DNA of 64,000 nt from Streptomyces sp. NBC_00461 (lineage in GTDB: Bacteria; Actinomycetota; Actinomycetes; Streptomycetales; Streptomycetaceae). The stretch covers positions 7,597,001-7,661,000 of the forward strand of contig NZ_CP107902.1 of assembly GCF_036013935.1 (NCBI RefSeq), written 5' to 3'. The translations under genes and the position numbers were made by a program. The notes beneath the pieces were generated by a model, which was not told where the DNA came from, made no database searches, and saw nothing but the letters and a program-made list of their open reading frames with translations. Shown here one piece after another: positions 19,050 through 28,354 of the stretch (position 1 is its first letter; the number at the start of each line of letters is the position of its first letter).

Positions 19050-21305
19050 TCAGACCCTCACACGCTCACCCTCGTCCGGCACCGAGGGCGCGACGGCCTC
19101 CGACGACTCGTCGTGCGTCAGGTCAGGCAGCCGGTGCAGCCACTTCGGCAGATACCAGTTGCGCTCGCCCAGCAGCGCCATGACCGCCGGGAGCAGCACG
19201 CCCCGGATGATCGTCGCGTCGATGAGCACCGCGGCCGCCAGGCCCACACCCATCTGCTTCATGGACTGCATGGACAGCGTGCCGAAGATCGCGAACACGG
19301 CGACCATGATGACCGCGGCGCTGGTGACGACACCGGCCGTGGTGACCACGCCGTGCTGGATCGCGTCCCTCGTCGTACGGCCGCGCATCCGCGCCTCACG
19401 GATCCGCGAGACCACGAACACGTGGTAGTCCATCGACAGTCCGAACAGGATCACGAAAAGGAACAGCGGCAGCCAGGTGATGATCGCACCGACGCCCTCC
19501 GCACCCACCAGTGAGGCGCCCCAGCCGTGCTGGAAGACGGCGACGAGGATGCCGTAGGCGGCGCCCACCGACAGCAGGTTGAGCACGATCGAGGTGATCG
19601 CGACCGTCAGCGAGCGGAACGACAGCAGCATCAGCAGGAAGGCGAAGATCACCACGAACGCGAAGACCGGTACGACCGCACCACCGAGCTGCGCGTTGAA
19701 ATCGTGCGAGCCGGCGACCTGTCCGGTGATCGGTGCCTCGACGCCGTCGACCTTGCCGAGCGTCGCGGGCCGTACGTCGTCGCGCAGTTTCTCCAGGCTG
19801 GCGCCCGCCTTGTCCAGGTCGGAGCCGCCGACCAGGGGGACGTACAGGTAGGCGATGTTCTGGGCGTCGTGCAGCTTGATCTCGACCGGACCACGCGAGG
19901 CGCCCGAACTGATCGCCCGCTCCTTGAAGTCGGCGAGGGCGCTCTTCACCTCGGGGGCGTTGATGTCCTTGGCCTTGACGACCACCTCGGCCGGCTCGGA
20001 ACCGCCCGGGAAGGCGTCGTTGACGCGGTTGTACGTCTGCACGATCGGCAGCCGGTCGCCGAACTCCTGGTCCAGCGTGAGGTTCTGGGTCTTCATGCCG
20101 ACCGCGGGAGCCGCGATCGCCAGCAGCACACCGGCCGCGACCAGGACCGAGACGAGGGGCTTGGCGAGCACGCCGCGCAGGACCGCGGTCCAGAACCGGC
20201 TCTCCCCGCCCGTGCGGGCGGCCCGGCGCTCCATGGCCTTGCGCAGGAACGGGATCCGCCCCTTCTCGACCCGCTCGCCCAGCAGCGACAGCAGTGCGGG
20301 CAGCACCGTCACCGACCCGACCATGGCGACCGCCACGACCATCAGCGAGGCCAGGCCCATCCCCTCGAACGTGGCGAGGCCGGTGAACAGCATGCCCGCC
20401 ATCGCCACGCACACCGTGATACCCGAGACGATGATCGCGCGGCCACTGGTCGCGGCGGCGACCCTGAGAGCCGTCTGCGCGTCCCGCCCGGCCGCTCGCT
20501 CCTCGCGCTCACGGCGCAGGTAGAACAGGCAGTAGTCCACGCCGACGGCCAGACCGACCAGCAGCATCACGGAGTTGGCGGTGTCGGTCATCGGCTGGAT
20601 GTGGCTGACGATGCTCATCAGGCCCATCGTCGCCATGATCGCGGTGAGCGCCAGTGCCACCGGCAGCAGCGCGGCCACGAGCGCCCCGAAGGCGATGAGC
20701 AGAATGCCGAGGGCCACCGGCACCGCGGAGAGCTCGGCCTGCTTGAAGTCGTCCCCGAACGCGTCGTCGACCGTCTTCTGCATACTGGCGCTGCCGATCT
20801 CCTCGATCCGCAGCGTCGTGTGACTCTTCTGCACCCCGTCGACGGCCTTCTGCACGGGCTCCACACGGTCGCCCGCGGTCTCGGCGTCGCCGCGCATGTC
20901 GAACTGCACCAGCGCGCTGCGCCCGTCCTTGGAGATCGTCTGCGTGGTGTACGGCGAGCGCACGTCCGTGACCTTGCCGGTCCCGTCGACGGCCTTGACG
21001 ACCGCGCCGACGGCGGCCTTGAACTCGGCGTCTGTGGCCTTCAGCCCGCCGCCCTTCGCCTGGATCAGGACCGACTCACTGGCCGGCTCGTTGATCCCGG
21101 CGTCGTCGACGATCTTTGCGGCGGTGCGCGTCTCGCCCTTGAGCTGGTCGCTGTCCTTGAGCTTGACGGTGCCCGCGGCCGAACCGAGCCCCATCGCCAG
21201 GACGACGAACAACACCCAGATGCCGACGGCAGCCCATCGGTGCCGGGCGCTCCAGCCACCGGCCCGGGCGGCTATGCCCCGCACCCGCGAATCTCCGTTC
21301 CCCAT
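19050..21305 (-). CDS. MMPL/RND family membrane transporter
   Basis: The 751-residue protein has one N-terminal membrane segment (WAAVGIWVLFVVLAMGLGSA), a large extracytoplasmic loop, a cluster of five or six segments, then the same arrangement repeated, i.e. two MMPL domains and about twelve spans. GVDYCLFYLRREREER in the first half and GLSMDYHVFVVSRIREA in the second are the proton-relay-type conserved segments. MMPL proteins export lipids, siderophores or drugs using the proton gradient. The ATG at 21305 (AAGGGGG upstream) is preferred over the longer frame, whose extra N-terminus is not hydrophobic or conserved-looking. Confidence 0.92.
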   Translation of the reverse strand: MGNGDSRVRGIAARAGGWSARHRWAAVGIWVLFVVLAMGLGSAAGTVKLKDSDQLKGETRTAAKIVDDAGINEPASESVLIQAKGGGLKATDAEFKAAVGAVVKAVDGTGKVTDVRSPYTTQTISKDGRSALVQFDMRGDAETAGDRVEPVQKAVDGVQKSHTTLRIEEIGSASMQKTVDDAFGDDFKQAELSAVPVALGILLIAFGALVAALLPVALALTAIMATMGLMSIVSHIQPMTDTANSVMLLVGLAVGVDYCLFYLRREREERAAGRDAQTALRVAAATSGRAIIVSGITVCVAMAGMLFTGLATFEGMGLASLMVVAVAMVGSVTVLPALLSLLGERVEKGRIPFLRKAMERRAARTGGESRFWTAVLRGVLAKPLVSVLVAAGVLLAIAAPAVGMKTQNLTLDQEFGDRLPIVQTYNRVNDAFPGGSEPAEVVVKAKDINAPEVKSALADFKERAISSGASRGPVEIKLHDAQNIAYLYVPLVGGSDLDKAGASLEKLRDDVRPATLGKVDGVEAPITGQVAGSHDFNAQLGGAVVPVFAFVVIFAFLLMLLSFRSLTVAITSIVLNLLSVGAAYGILVAVFQHGWGASLVGAEGVGAIITWLPLFLFVILFGLSMDYHVFVVSRIREARMRGRTTRDAIQHGVVTTAGVVTSAAVIMVAVFAIFGTLSMQSMKQMGVGLAAAVLIDATIIRGVLLPAVMALLGERNWYLPKWLHRLPDLTHDESSEAVAPSVPDEGERVRV

Positions 21306-21718
21306 GATGGGCTTGCCCCCTTGCGCACGGTGACAGCCCCGTGCCGTCACCTTTCGTTTCGAAGGTATGGCCGGCATAAGCCCATCTCGTCGTGCTGCCC
21401 GGTGAGGTGCCGCGGCCCGAACTCATCCCCTCGGACTCGGACGCCTCACCGCTGGGGAGGACAAGGGCCCCTTACATCTATTCGGGCTACTCGAAGGTAG
21501 TGATCAGGGTGGCGCTCCGGTGTCCGGTCCGTCGGCATCGCTCCTCTTTGTCATTACGAAACCTTGATGAACACGTCACAGGTACGTGAAGGTGTTGCTC
21601 CGGGCCCCGCCGTTGGGCGAGAGTTTCGCGCAGTCCGCCCCGCGCGGACGGCGGCCCTCGTGCCCACCCCCACGGGGCACGACGGCCGCCTCAAGGTCCG
21701 CGGACTTATGGTGAGCGG
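21306..21718. other. Intergenic region between divergent MMPL and DUF1697 genes
   Basis: I see no gene. The stretch should hold the promoters of both flanking genes. It contains an inverted repeat GGTGAC...GTCACC upstream of the MMPL start (about 21329-21351) and a hairpin TCGTGCCC/GGGCACGA (21658-21665 with 21675-21682) shortly before the DUF1697 start. Confidence 0.6.
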
Positions 21719-22267
21719 ATGACGACGACGTATGCGGCGCTGCTGCGCGGGATCAACGTGGGCGGCAGGAAAAAGCTCGCGATGGCCGAGCTGCGACAGC
21801 TGATGGAAGGCCTCGGCCACGACGGCGTACGCACCCACCTGCAGAGCGGCCAGGCCGTCTTCGCCACCGGCCGCGGCGACGAGGAGTCCCTGGCCGCGGA
21901 ACTCGCGCAGGCGATCGAGAAGCAGTTCGGCTTCCGGGTCGACGTGATCGTCCGAGACCACGCCTACCTGACGGCCGTGGCGGAGGCCTGCCCCTTCCCG
22001 GCCGCCGAGCTGGAGGCCAAGCAGCTCCACGTCACCTACTTCTCCGAGTCCGTCGACGCGCAGCGCTTCGCGGAGATCGACCGGGAGGCCTACCTCCCCG
22101 AGGAGTTCCGGCTCGGCGACCGCGAGCTGTACCTCTACGCCCCCGAGGGCCTCGGCCGCTCCAAACTCGCCGAGCACCTCGCGAAGCCCCGCATCAACAA
22201 GGGCGTGATCGCGACCACCCGCAACTGGAACACCGTCGTGAAGCTGGTCGAGCTCACGCGGGAGTGA
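21719..22267 (+). CDS. DUF1697 family protein
   Basis: The 182-residue protein begins TTTYAALLRGINVGGRKKLAMAELRQ, the signature of DUF1697, and keeps the family's LQSGQAVF and NWNTVVKL segments. It is full length. The family has an alpha/beta fold and no established function. It is followed 54 bp downstream by a reductase gene on the same strand. Confidence 0.9.
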   Translation: MTTTYAALLRGINVGGRKKLAMAELRQLMEGLGHDGVRTHLQSGQAVFATGRGDEESLAAELAQAIEKQFGFRVDVIVRDHAYLTAVAEACPFPAAELEAKQLHVTYFSESVDAQRFAEIDREAYLPEEFRLGDRELYLYAPEGLGRSKLAEHLAKPRINKGVIATTRNWNTVVKLVELTRE

Positions 22268-22321
22268 CCCTGCGACAGGGCCCTTCATGGCAGGTACACA
22301 CGACTGTGCGAGGCTCCTCCC

Positions 22322-23350
22322 ATGCGCTACGTGATCATCGGAGCAGGTGCCGTCGGCGGTGTGATCGGCGGCCGTCTGGCAGGGGCGGGGCACGAGGTCG
22401 TGCTGGTCGCGCGGGGCGCGCATCACGCGGCCCTGCGGGCGGACGGGCTGCGGCTGCAGGTGCCGGACGGGGAGTACACATACCGGCTGCCGGCCGTCGA
22501 AGAACCGGGCGAGCTGGGCGAGTTGAGGGCCGACGACGTGCTCGTCCTCGCCGTGAAGACACAGGACACCGTCAGCGCGCTGCAGACCTGGGGCGTGGCG
22601 CCGGTCGCGGGCGGCGGCACCGCGGCCGAGCGGTTGCCCCTGTTCTGCGCGCAGAACGGTGTGGAGGGCCAGCGGCTCGCTCTGCGCGTCTTCCGGCACG
22701 TCTACGGCGTCTGCGTCTGGCTGCCGGCGACGTTCCTGGAACCGGGCGTCGTCTCCGCGGGCGGCGCCCCGCTCACCGGCATCCTGCATCTGGGCCGGTA
22801 TCCCCACGGCACCGACGAGACCGCGCGGTTGGTCGCCGCCGACCTGGAGAAGACGAGGTTCCTCGAGGCGCCGGTCGTGCCGGACGTGTTGCGCTGGCAG
22901 TACGCCAAGCTGCTGACCAATCTGACCAACACCGTCCAGGCGCTGGCGGGGGAGGACGGGGGCCAGGAGAGCCGGATCTCCCTGTGCGCGCGGGTACGGG
23001 CCGAGGGCGAGGCCGTGCTCGACGCCGCCGGGATCCCGTACGCGAGCGTCGAGGAGCAGCAGACGCGGCGCGGTCACAAGGTCGACCTGGTCCCTCTGGA
23101 GGGCGCCCCGCGCGGCGGCGGCTCCACCTGGCAGTCCCTGAGCCGGGGCACGGGCGCCGTCGAGGCCGACTACCTCAACGGTGAGATCGCCCTGCTGGGC
23201 AGGTTGTACGGTGCCCCGACCCCGCTCAGTGACCTGCTCCAGCAGCTCGCCAACACCTTCGCGCGCGAACGCCGCGCGGCAGGGTCGATGCCGATCGAGG
23301 AACTGGTCCGGCGGGCCGACGAGGCTGTCGCGTTTGTTCAAGAGTCCTGA
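22322..23350 (+). CDS. Ketopantoate reductase (ApbA/PanE) family protein
   Basis: The 342-residue protein opens with an NADPH-binding Rossmann motif, VIIGAGAVGGVIGGRLAGAGH, followed by the family's AQNGVE loop and the C-terminal domain start WQYAKLLTNLTN, whose Lys is the expected catalytic residue. PanE reduces 2-dehydropantoate to pantoate in coenzyme A synthesis, but the family contains many paralogues with other ketoacid substrates, and this one stands outside any pantothenate operon. Confidence 0.85.
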   Translation: MRYVIIGAGAVGGVIGGRLAGAGHEVVLVARGAHHAALRADGLRLQVPDGEYTYRLPAVEEPGELGELRADDVLVLAVKTQDTVSALQTWGVAPVAGGGTAAERLPLFCAQNGVEGQRLALRVFRHVYGVCVWLPATFLEPGVVSAGGAPLTGILHLGRYPHGTDETARLVAADLEKTRFLEAPVVPDVLRWQYAKLLTNLTNTVQALAGEDGGQESRISLCARVRAEGEAVLDAAGIPYASVEEQQTRRGHKVDLVPLEGAPRGGGSTWQSLSRGTGAVEADYLNGEIALLGRLYGAPTPLSDLLQQLANTFARERRAAGSMPIEELVRRADEAVAFVQES

Positions 23351-23375
23351 GTCGCCGCTCCCTAGCGTGGGGTGC

Positions 23376-23972
23376 ATGACGTACGACGACCCCAAGCACC
23401 TGCACACGTACATGACCGAGTGTGCCGCCGAGGCGGCGCGTGTCGCGCGCGGCGTCCCGGCGGACCGGCTCGGCGAGGCTACCCACTGCCCCGACTGGGA
23501 CGTCCGTGCCCTGGTCAACCACTGGGTCCTCTACACCTCCCACGGCCTGGAGCACCGCGCCCTGCGCAAGCAGCTCCCCGACGAGCTGACCTCCCGCGAC
23601 TTCACCGCCGACCCCGACTGGCCCGCCGCCTACGCCGCTCAGCTGGACCGCGCCGTGGCGGCCTGGTCCGAGCCGGCGGTGTGGGAGGGCGAGGTCGACC
23701 TCGGCATGGCGAAGATGCCCGCCGCCGAGATCGCCTCGATGGTCATCAAGGAGATGGCGCTGCATGGCTGGGACGTCGCCACCGCCACCGGCCAGCGTTT
23801 CCGCGTCTCGGACGACGCGGCCCGCTTCGTCCTCGGCGTGGTGGAGAAGCACGGTGACCTCTACCGCCAGTACGACGGCTTCGCCGACCAGGTGCCCGTG
23901 CCGGACGACGCGCCCGTCTTCGACCGCGCACTCGCATCGAGCGGACGGGACCCGAAGCTCGCTCCGGCCTGA
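23376..23972 (+). CDS. DinB-like/TIGR03086 family metal-binding protein
   Basis: The 198-residue protein resembles the actinobacterial DinB/maleylpyruvate isomerase-like group (CPDWDVRALVNHWV at the helix carrying the first metal-binding His, and EMALHGWDVATATGQ with the second). These four-helix proteins use mycothiol or an unknown thiol, and most have unknown substrates. A -10-like TAGCGT at 23363-23368 lies eight bases before the ATG, suggesting a leaderless mRNA. Confidence 0.85.
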   Translation: MTYDDPKHLHTYMTECAAEAARVARGVPADRLGEATHCPDWDVRALVNHWVLYTSHGLEHRALRKQLPDELTSRDFTADPDWPAAYAAQLDRAVAAWSEPAVWEGEVDLGMAKMPAAEIASMVIKEMALHGWDVATATGQRFRVSDDAARFVLGVVEKHGDLYRQYDGFADQVPVPDDAPVFDRALASSGRDPKLAPA

Positions 23973-24040
23973 TGCGCCTGATGTGAGAACGAGTGAAGGT
24001 GTGTCTCATGCGCCTGATTGGGCCATGGAAACACTTCTTA

Positions 24041-24064
24041 ATTGGTCCAATAAACTGAACCAAT
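24041..24064. promoter_or_regulatory. Candidate operator upstream of the mycothiol reductase-like gene
   Basis: ATTGGTCCAAT (24041-24051) is itself an 11-base palindrome, and its ATTGGT half pairs with ACCAAT at 24059-24064. A further ATTGGGCC lies at 24017. This AT-rich, symmetric cluster 21 bp before the start of the next gene looks like a repressor or MocR/GntR-type site; the regulator is unknown. Confidence 0.4.
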
Positions 24065-24084
24065 CGGCGACTACCGTCGAGAGC

Positions 24085-24714
24085 ATGACGACGAACACCT
24101 CTCGCACCTCTCCCACCCGCGTCGACTTCTGGTTCGACGCCGCGTGCCCCTTCGCCTGGATCACCTCCCGTTGGCTGCTGGAGGTCGAGCGCGAGCGCCC
24201 GCTCGACCTCCGCTTCCACGCCATGAGCCTTTATCTGCACAACCTCGGCAACGAACTCCCCGACTGGTACCGGGAGTTGGTCGACAGATCGATCGGCCCG
24301 GTGCGGGTCGCCGTGGCCGCCGCCGAACGGCACGGGGAGAAGGTCCTGCGTGATCTGTACACCGCGTTCGGCACGCGCATCCACGAGCGCAAGACCGACG
24401 ACTTCGATGCCGTGATCGCCGACTCCCTCGCCGAGCTGGGCCTTGACGCCGACCTCGCGGCCGCCGCCCACGACCCGTCGTACGACGAGGCCGTACGTCG
24501 CAGCCACGAAGCCGGCGTCGAGCCGGAGTCGGGCGGCTATGTGGGGACGCCGACCCTGCATGTCGACGGAACGGTGTGGTTCGGGCCGGTGCTGCGGGCG
24601 ATCCCGCGAGGCGGCCGTGCGGCCGAACTCTTCGACAGCTTCCGGGTGTTGGCCACGGACCCGGACCTCTTCGAGCTGAAGCGCACACGCACGGGGTCAC
24701 TCAGCTTCGACTGA
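24085..24714 (+). CDS. Rv2466c-like mycothiol-dependent reductase (DsbA fold)
   Basis: The 209-residue protein aligns along its length with mycobacterial Rv2466c: VDFWFDAACPFAWITSRWLLEVE at the start and IPRGGRAAELFDSF...FELKRTRTGS at the end. Rv2466c has a CPWC active site that uses mycothiol to reduce disulfides and nitro-compounds. Here the motif is CPFA, so the nucleophilic Cys is kept but the resolving Cys is replaced by Ala, implying a monothiol (mycothiol-linked) mechanism. The conserved cis-Pro loop is present as GTPTLHVDG. A symmetric candidate operator precedes the gene. Confidence 0.85.
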   Translation: MTTNTSRTSPTRVDFWFDAACPFAWITSRWLLEVERERPLDLRFHAMSLYLHNLGNELPDWYRELVDRSIGPVRVAVAAAERHGEKVLRDLYTAFGTRIHERKTDDFDAVIADSLAELGLDADLAAAAHDPSYDEAVRRSHEAGVEPESGGYVGTPTLHVDGTVWFGPVLRAIPRGGRAAELFDSFRVLATDPDLFELKRTRTGSLSFD

Positions 24715-24847
24715 TCCGATGAATCTAGTCGGATCGCGAGACCGGTGCGTCCAATCCTGTCCCATTCATTGACTGGGGCATCCAAATGCTCCTACCTTTC
24801 CCGACGTTGGGTACAGGCTGATCCGGCTGATCCCACGGGAGGGGTAT

Positions 24848-27457
24848 ATGCCCACGCACCGAAGAGCCGCCCTCGTCACCCTTGTCACCGCCGTACTGGC
24901 CCTCGGGGTTCCGGGCCTCGCGGCCCCCGCCGAGGCCGCGACCTTCGACCTCTACGTCTCACCGGCCGGCAACGACCATGCCGACGGCAGCGCACGACAT
25001 CCCGTCCGCACCCTGCAACGCGCCCGCGACCTGGTCCGCGCCCGCGCCGCCGACCTGAAGTCCGACCTCACGGTCCACCTCGCTTCCGGCACCTACCGCC
25101 AGTCGGGCCCGCTCGCCCTCGACGCCCGCGACTCCGGCACGAACGGCCACCGGGTGATCTGGCAGGGTGCCCGTGGCACGGTCGTCAGCGGCGGCCGCGA
25201 GGTCGTCGGCTGGCACCAGGTCCCCGGCCGCAAGGGGCTGTGGTCCGCACCCGCACCCCAAGGCCTCACCGACACACGGCAGTTGTACGTCGACGGAAGT
25301 CGCGCCCAGCGCGCCCGCGGAGCCGTGCCCGTCCAGCTGACGCAGACGGCGACCGGCTACACCGCTTCCTCGGACACCATCGCCCACTGGAAGCACCCCT
25401 CGGACGCCGAGTTCGTCTACACCAGCGGCGAGGCGCTGTGGAACATCGAGCGCAACGGCCTCGGCCAGTGGACCGAGCCGCGCTGCCGTATCGCCTCCGC
25501 CGAGGGCACCACGATCACGATGGTCCAGCCGTGCTGGGACAACTCCAACAAGCGGGTCGAGTTCCCCGCCATCCCCGGGCGCACGGTCAGCATGGTCGGC
25601 CCGGGGCACCTCACCAACAACGGCAAGGCCTCGTACATCGAGAACGCCTACGAACTCCTCGACCAGCCCGGCGAGTGGTACCTCGACAAGGCCGCACACA
25701 AGGTCTACTACCTGCCCCGCGAGGGCGAGAACCTCGCCCGCGCCGACGTCGAGGCCGCCGCAGCCGAGAAACTGGTCGACGGCGGCGGCACGGCATCCGC
25801 GCCCGTGCACGACATCGCCTTCCGCGGTATCCAGTTCAGCTACGCGACCTGGCTGACGCCCTCCCGTCCCGAGGGCTTCTCCGAGATCCAGGCCGGCTAC
25901 ACCGTCACCGGCGACAAGGGCTGGGCCACGCAGGGCCTGTGCCAGTACGTCGACGGCGGCACCTGCCCCTTCGCGTCCTGGACGAAGATGCCCGGCAACG
26001 TGTCCTTGGCGTACGGGCAGCGCATCGAGTTCGCCGACGACGTCTTCACCCATCTCGGCGCCTCCGGCCTGGAGTTGGGCGCAGGGAGCAAGGACTCGTC
26101 GGTCAGCGGCAGCATCTTCACCGACATCTCCGGAAACGGCCTGGAGATCGGGGGAGTGGACGGCCAACCCGCCGCCTCCGGCGTGCAGGTGACAAACAAT
26201 CACCTCTATGCCCTGCCCCGCGAGTACCACGGCGGAGTCGCCATCCTCAACGGCTACACCCAGCGCAACACCATCGCCCACAACCAGATCGACCACGTCG
26301 GCTACTCCGCGATCTCGCTGGGCTGGGGCGGCTGGCCCGACAAGATCGGCGACCCGGCGACCCCGAACCCGAGCCACGACAACACCGTCCGCGACAACCT
26401 GATCGTCGACTACATGCAGATGCTCGACGACGGCGGCGGCATCTACACCCAGGGGTTGACGGGGACGTCCATGACCGACGGCGAGAAAGTCGCCGGAAAC
26501 GTCATCCACGACCAGTGGGGCCTCGGCAAGAGCGTCTACACCGACAACGGCTGCACCTACGAGACCGTCGAGGGAAACGTCCTCTACAACGCTTCCTACG
26601 CCAACGTCGCCTCCCGCCACACCGACTACCGCGACGCCCTCGGCAACAACGACCCCACCCTCGTCAAGGACAACTGGTGGGAGGAGGGCACGGCCGACGG
26701 CGACAACAAGGGGCTGGTGACGGCCGGCAACAAGATCATGACCGCCCCGTCCGACGTACCGTCGGAGATCCTCGACAACGCCGGACTCGAGCCCGCCTAC
26801 CGGGGGTTGCTGGATCGCCGCGTCCCATCGCCCTCCGTTCCCGAGGCGCCGTCCCGTGTCGGCACCAGCACGGCGGGCGCGGACGCGCTGTACATCACCT
26901 TCAACCCGACCTTCGCGGACGGGGGTTCGCCGGTGACCTCGTACACGGCACGGGCGTATGACACCGCCACGGGCAACCAGGTCGGCCAGCAAAGCGTGTC
27001 CGCTGCCGACTTCAAGCGCACGGCGCTGGTGCGGATCCGCCAACTACCCTCGGGCGGCGGGCCGTTCACCGCGACGGTGAGCGCGAACAACGCCCACGGC
27101 AGCAGCGCCCCGTCCCTCGCCTCGCTGCCACTGACACCCACGGCGGCAAGCACCCTGCCGGGCGCACCCACCGGCCCCAGACTGCGCACGGCATCCACGG
27201 CGGCCACCCTGTCCTGGACTCCGCCCACCGCGACCGGGGACGCGAAGATCACCGGCTACCGGGTGACCGTCTCCGACGGCCGCGACCCGATCGACGTCAC
27301 CGGCAGGGACGCCCTGGTCACCCAGCCCTCGGCCAAGGGCATGTTCCGGGTGATCGGCGGCCTGAAGCCCGGAACCTCGTACACGGTTTCCGTCGCGGCG
27401 GTGACAGCGGCCGGGACCGGACCGACGGCCACGGTCCAGGCGACGACCAGGTCCTGA
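24848..27457 (+). CDS. Secreted right-handed beta-helix protein with two FN3 domains (GH141-like)
   Basis: The 869-residue protein has a signal peptide (cut near AEA, residue 31), then TFDLYVSPAGNDHADGSARHPVRTLQRARD, the typical start of beta-helix enzymes, and LDARDSGTNGHRVIWQG...VVSGGREVVGWH, reminiscent of glycoside hydrolase family 141. Parallel beta-helix repeats (NGLEIGGVDG, NTIAHNQIDHVGYSAISL, NTVRDNLIVDYMQMLDDGGGIY) run to about residue 650. Two fibronectin type III-like domains follow (about 660-760 and 765-869). GH141 enzymes act on plant or pectic polysaccharides, so an extracellular polysaccharide-degrading role is plausible, but the family assignment is by resemblance only. Confidence 0.75.
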   Translation: MPTHRRAALVTLVTAVLALGVPGLAAPAEAATFDLYVSPAGNDHADGSARHPVRTLQRARDLVRARAADLKSDLTVHLASGTYRQSGPLALDARDSGTNGHRVIWQGARGTVVSGGREVVGWHQVPGRKGLWSAPAPQGLTDTRQLYVDGSRAQRARGAVPVQLTQTATGYTASSDTIAHWKHPSDAEFVYTSGEALWNIERNGLGQWTEPRCRIASAEGTTITMVQPCWDNSNKRVEFPAIPGRTVSMVGPGHLTNNGKASYIENAYELLDQPGEWYLDKAAHKVYYLPREGENLARADVEAAAAEKLVDGGGTASAPVHDIAFRGIQFSYATWLTPSRPEGFSEIQAGYTVTGDKGWATQGLCQYVDGGTCPFASWTKMPGNVSLAYGQRIEFADDVFTHLGASGLELGAGSKDSSVSGSIFTDISGNGLEIGGVDGQPAASGVQVTNNHLYALPREYHGGVAILNGYTQRNTIAHNQIDHVGYSAISLGWGGWPDKIGDPATPNPSHDNTVRDNLIVDYMQMLDDGGGIYTQGLTGTSMTDGEKVAGNVIHDQWGLGKSVYTDNGCTYETVEGNVLYNASYANVASRHTDYRDALGNNDPTLVKDNWWEEGTADGDNKGLVTAGNKIMTAPSDVPSEILDNAGLEPAYRGLLDRRVPSPSVPEAPSRVGTSTAGADALYITFNPTFADGGSPVTSYTARAYDTATGNQVGQQSVSAADFKRTALVRIRQLPSGGGPFTATVSANNAHGSSAPSLASLPLTPTAASTLPGAPTGPRLRTASTAATLSWTPPTATGDAKITGYRVTVSDGRDPIDVTGRDALVTQPSAKGMFRVIGGLKPGTSYTVSVAAVTAAGTGPTATVQATTRS

Positions 27458-27484
27458 GGTCGTCGACCTCGTCCCGCCACTCCC

Positions 27485-27515
27485 CGTCCCGCCGTGCCCA
27501 GCGCACGGCGGGACG
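27485..27515. terminator. Bidirectional hairpin
   Basis: Perfect 13-bp arms CGTCCCGCCGTGC (27485-27497) and GCACGGCGGGACG (27503-27515) with a 5-base loop separate the beta-helix gene from the convergent chelatase gene. Confidence 0.85.
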
Positions 27516-27596
27516 GCACGACCTGGACCTCGAACACCGGGCGGACCGGACGGACCGGACCGGGCAGGCCGAGCGCTGCGGGCCGGTCCCGCTCGA

Positions 27597-28349
27597 TCAG
27601 GCGCCGACAGCCGCCAGTCGCGGCACACGTGCCGCCTCGTACCGTTCCAGGAGCACCCGCGCCACCTCCGGCGCCGGGCCGAGCACATCGGCGAGTACGT
27701 CGGCCTCCGCCGCGCCCCGCGCTATGCGGTCCGGCAGGAAGCCGGGGGCAAGGACGTACGGGGCGACGGCCACCCGCTCGCAGCCGAGTGCCCGGAGTTC
27801 CCGTACCGCGTCCTCGGTCCGGGGAAGGGATGCGGAGGCGAACGCAGGCCGCACGGCGCACCAACCGGTGTGCCGCCACTCCCGCGCGATTTCTGCGATC
27901 ACTGCGATCGCCTCCGGGTCGGTGGACCCCGCCGAGGCCAGCACGACCCCGGTCGAGGACTTGTCGGCGGGCGTCAACCCCGCCTCGTACAAACGCCGTT
28001 CGAGCGCGGAGAGGAGAAGGGGAGAGGGGCCGAGCACCTCCGCCTGGCTGATACGGAGCTGCGGCGGTGCGTCCCGCAGGACCGCCGGGATGTCCGCCTT
28101 CGCGTGGAACGCGCGGGTGAGGAGGAGGGGGAGGGCTACGACTTCCCGCACGCCCTCCGCCGCCAGGGACTCCAACACCCCTTGCACGGACGGGATGTTG
28201 AAGTCCAGGAAGCCGGTCTCCACCCGTACGTCCGGGCGCAGCGAGCGCACCCGGCGTACGAGGGCGTGCACCGTCGCGGCGTGCCGCGGGTCGCGGCTGC
28301 CGTGGGCGATCACTACAAGGACGGGGCGGACCGGCTTCGCAGTTCGCAT
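27597..28349 (-). CDS. Sirohydrochlorin chelatase (CbiX/SirB-like)
   Basis: The 250-residue protein is a double-length CbiX-type class II chelatase. The metal-binding N-terminal His is in VLVVIAHGSRDPRH, the second in LLLTRAFHAKADIP, and the second repeat carries LASAGSTDP and APYVLAPGFLPDRI. Such enzymes insert Fe2+ (or Co2+) into sirohydrochlorin. The place at the end of a sulfur-assimilation operon argues for ferrochelatase activity, supplying siroheme to the sulfite reductase encoded at the operon's other end. It starts 5 bp after the ssuC stop. Confidence 0.88.
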   Translation of the reverse strand: MRTAKPVRPVLVVIAHGSRDPRHAATVHALVRRVRSLRPDVRVETGFLDFNIPSVQGVLESLAAEGVREVVALPLLLTRAFHAKADIPAVLRDAPPQLRISQAEVLGPSPLLLSALERRLYEAGLTPADKSSTGVVLASAGSTDPEAIAVIAEIAREWRHTGWCAVRPAFASASLPRTEDAVRELRALGCERVAVAPYVLAPGFLPDRIARGAAEADVLADVLGPAPEVARVLLERYEAARVPRLAAVGA

Positions 28350-28354
28350 GGAAA

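Noticed and set aside
19527..21500. Plus-strand open frame opposite the MMPL gene
   Set aside because: His/Asp/Gln-rich antisense translation with no recognisable domain; the minus-strand MMPL protein explains the region.
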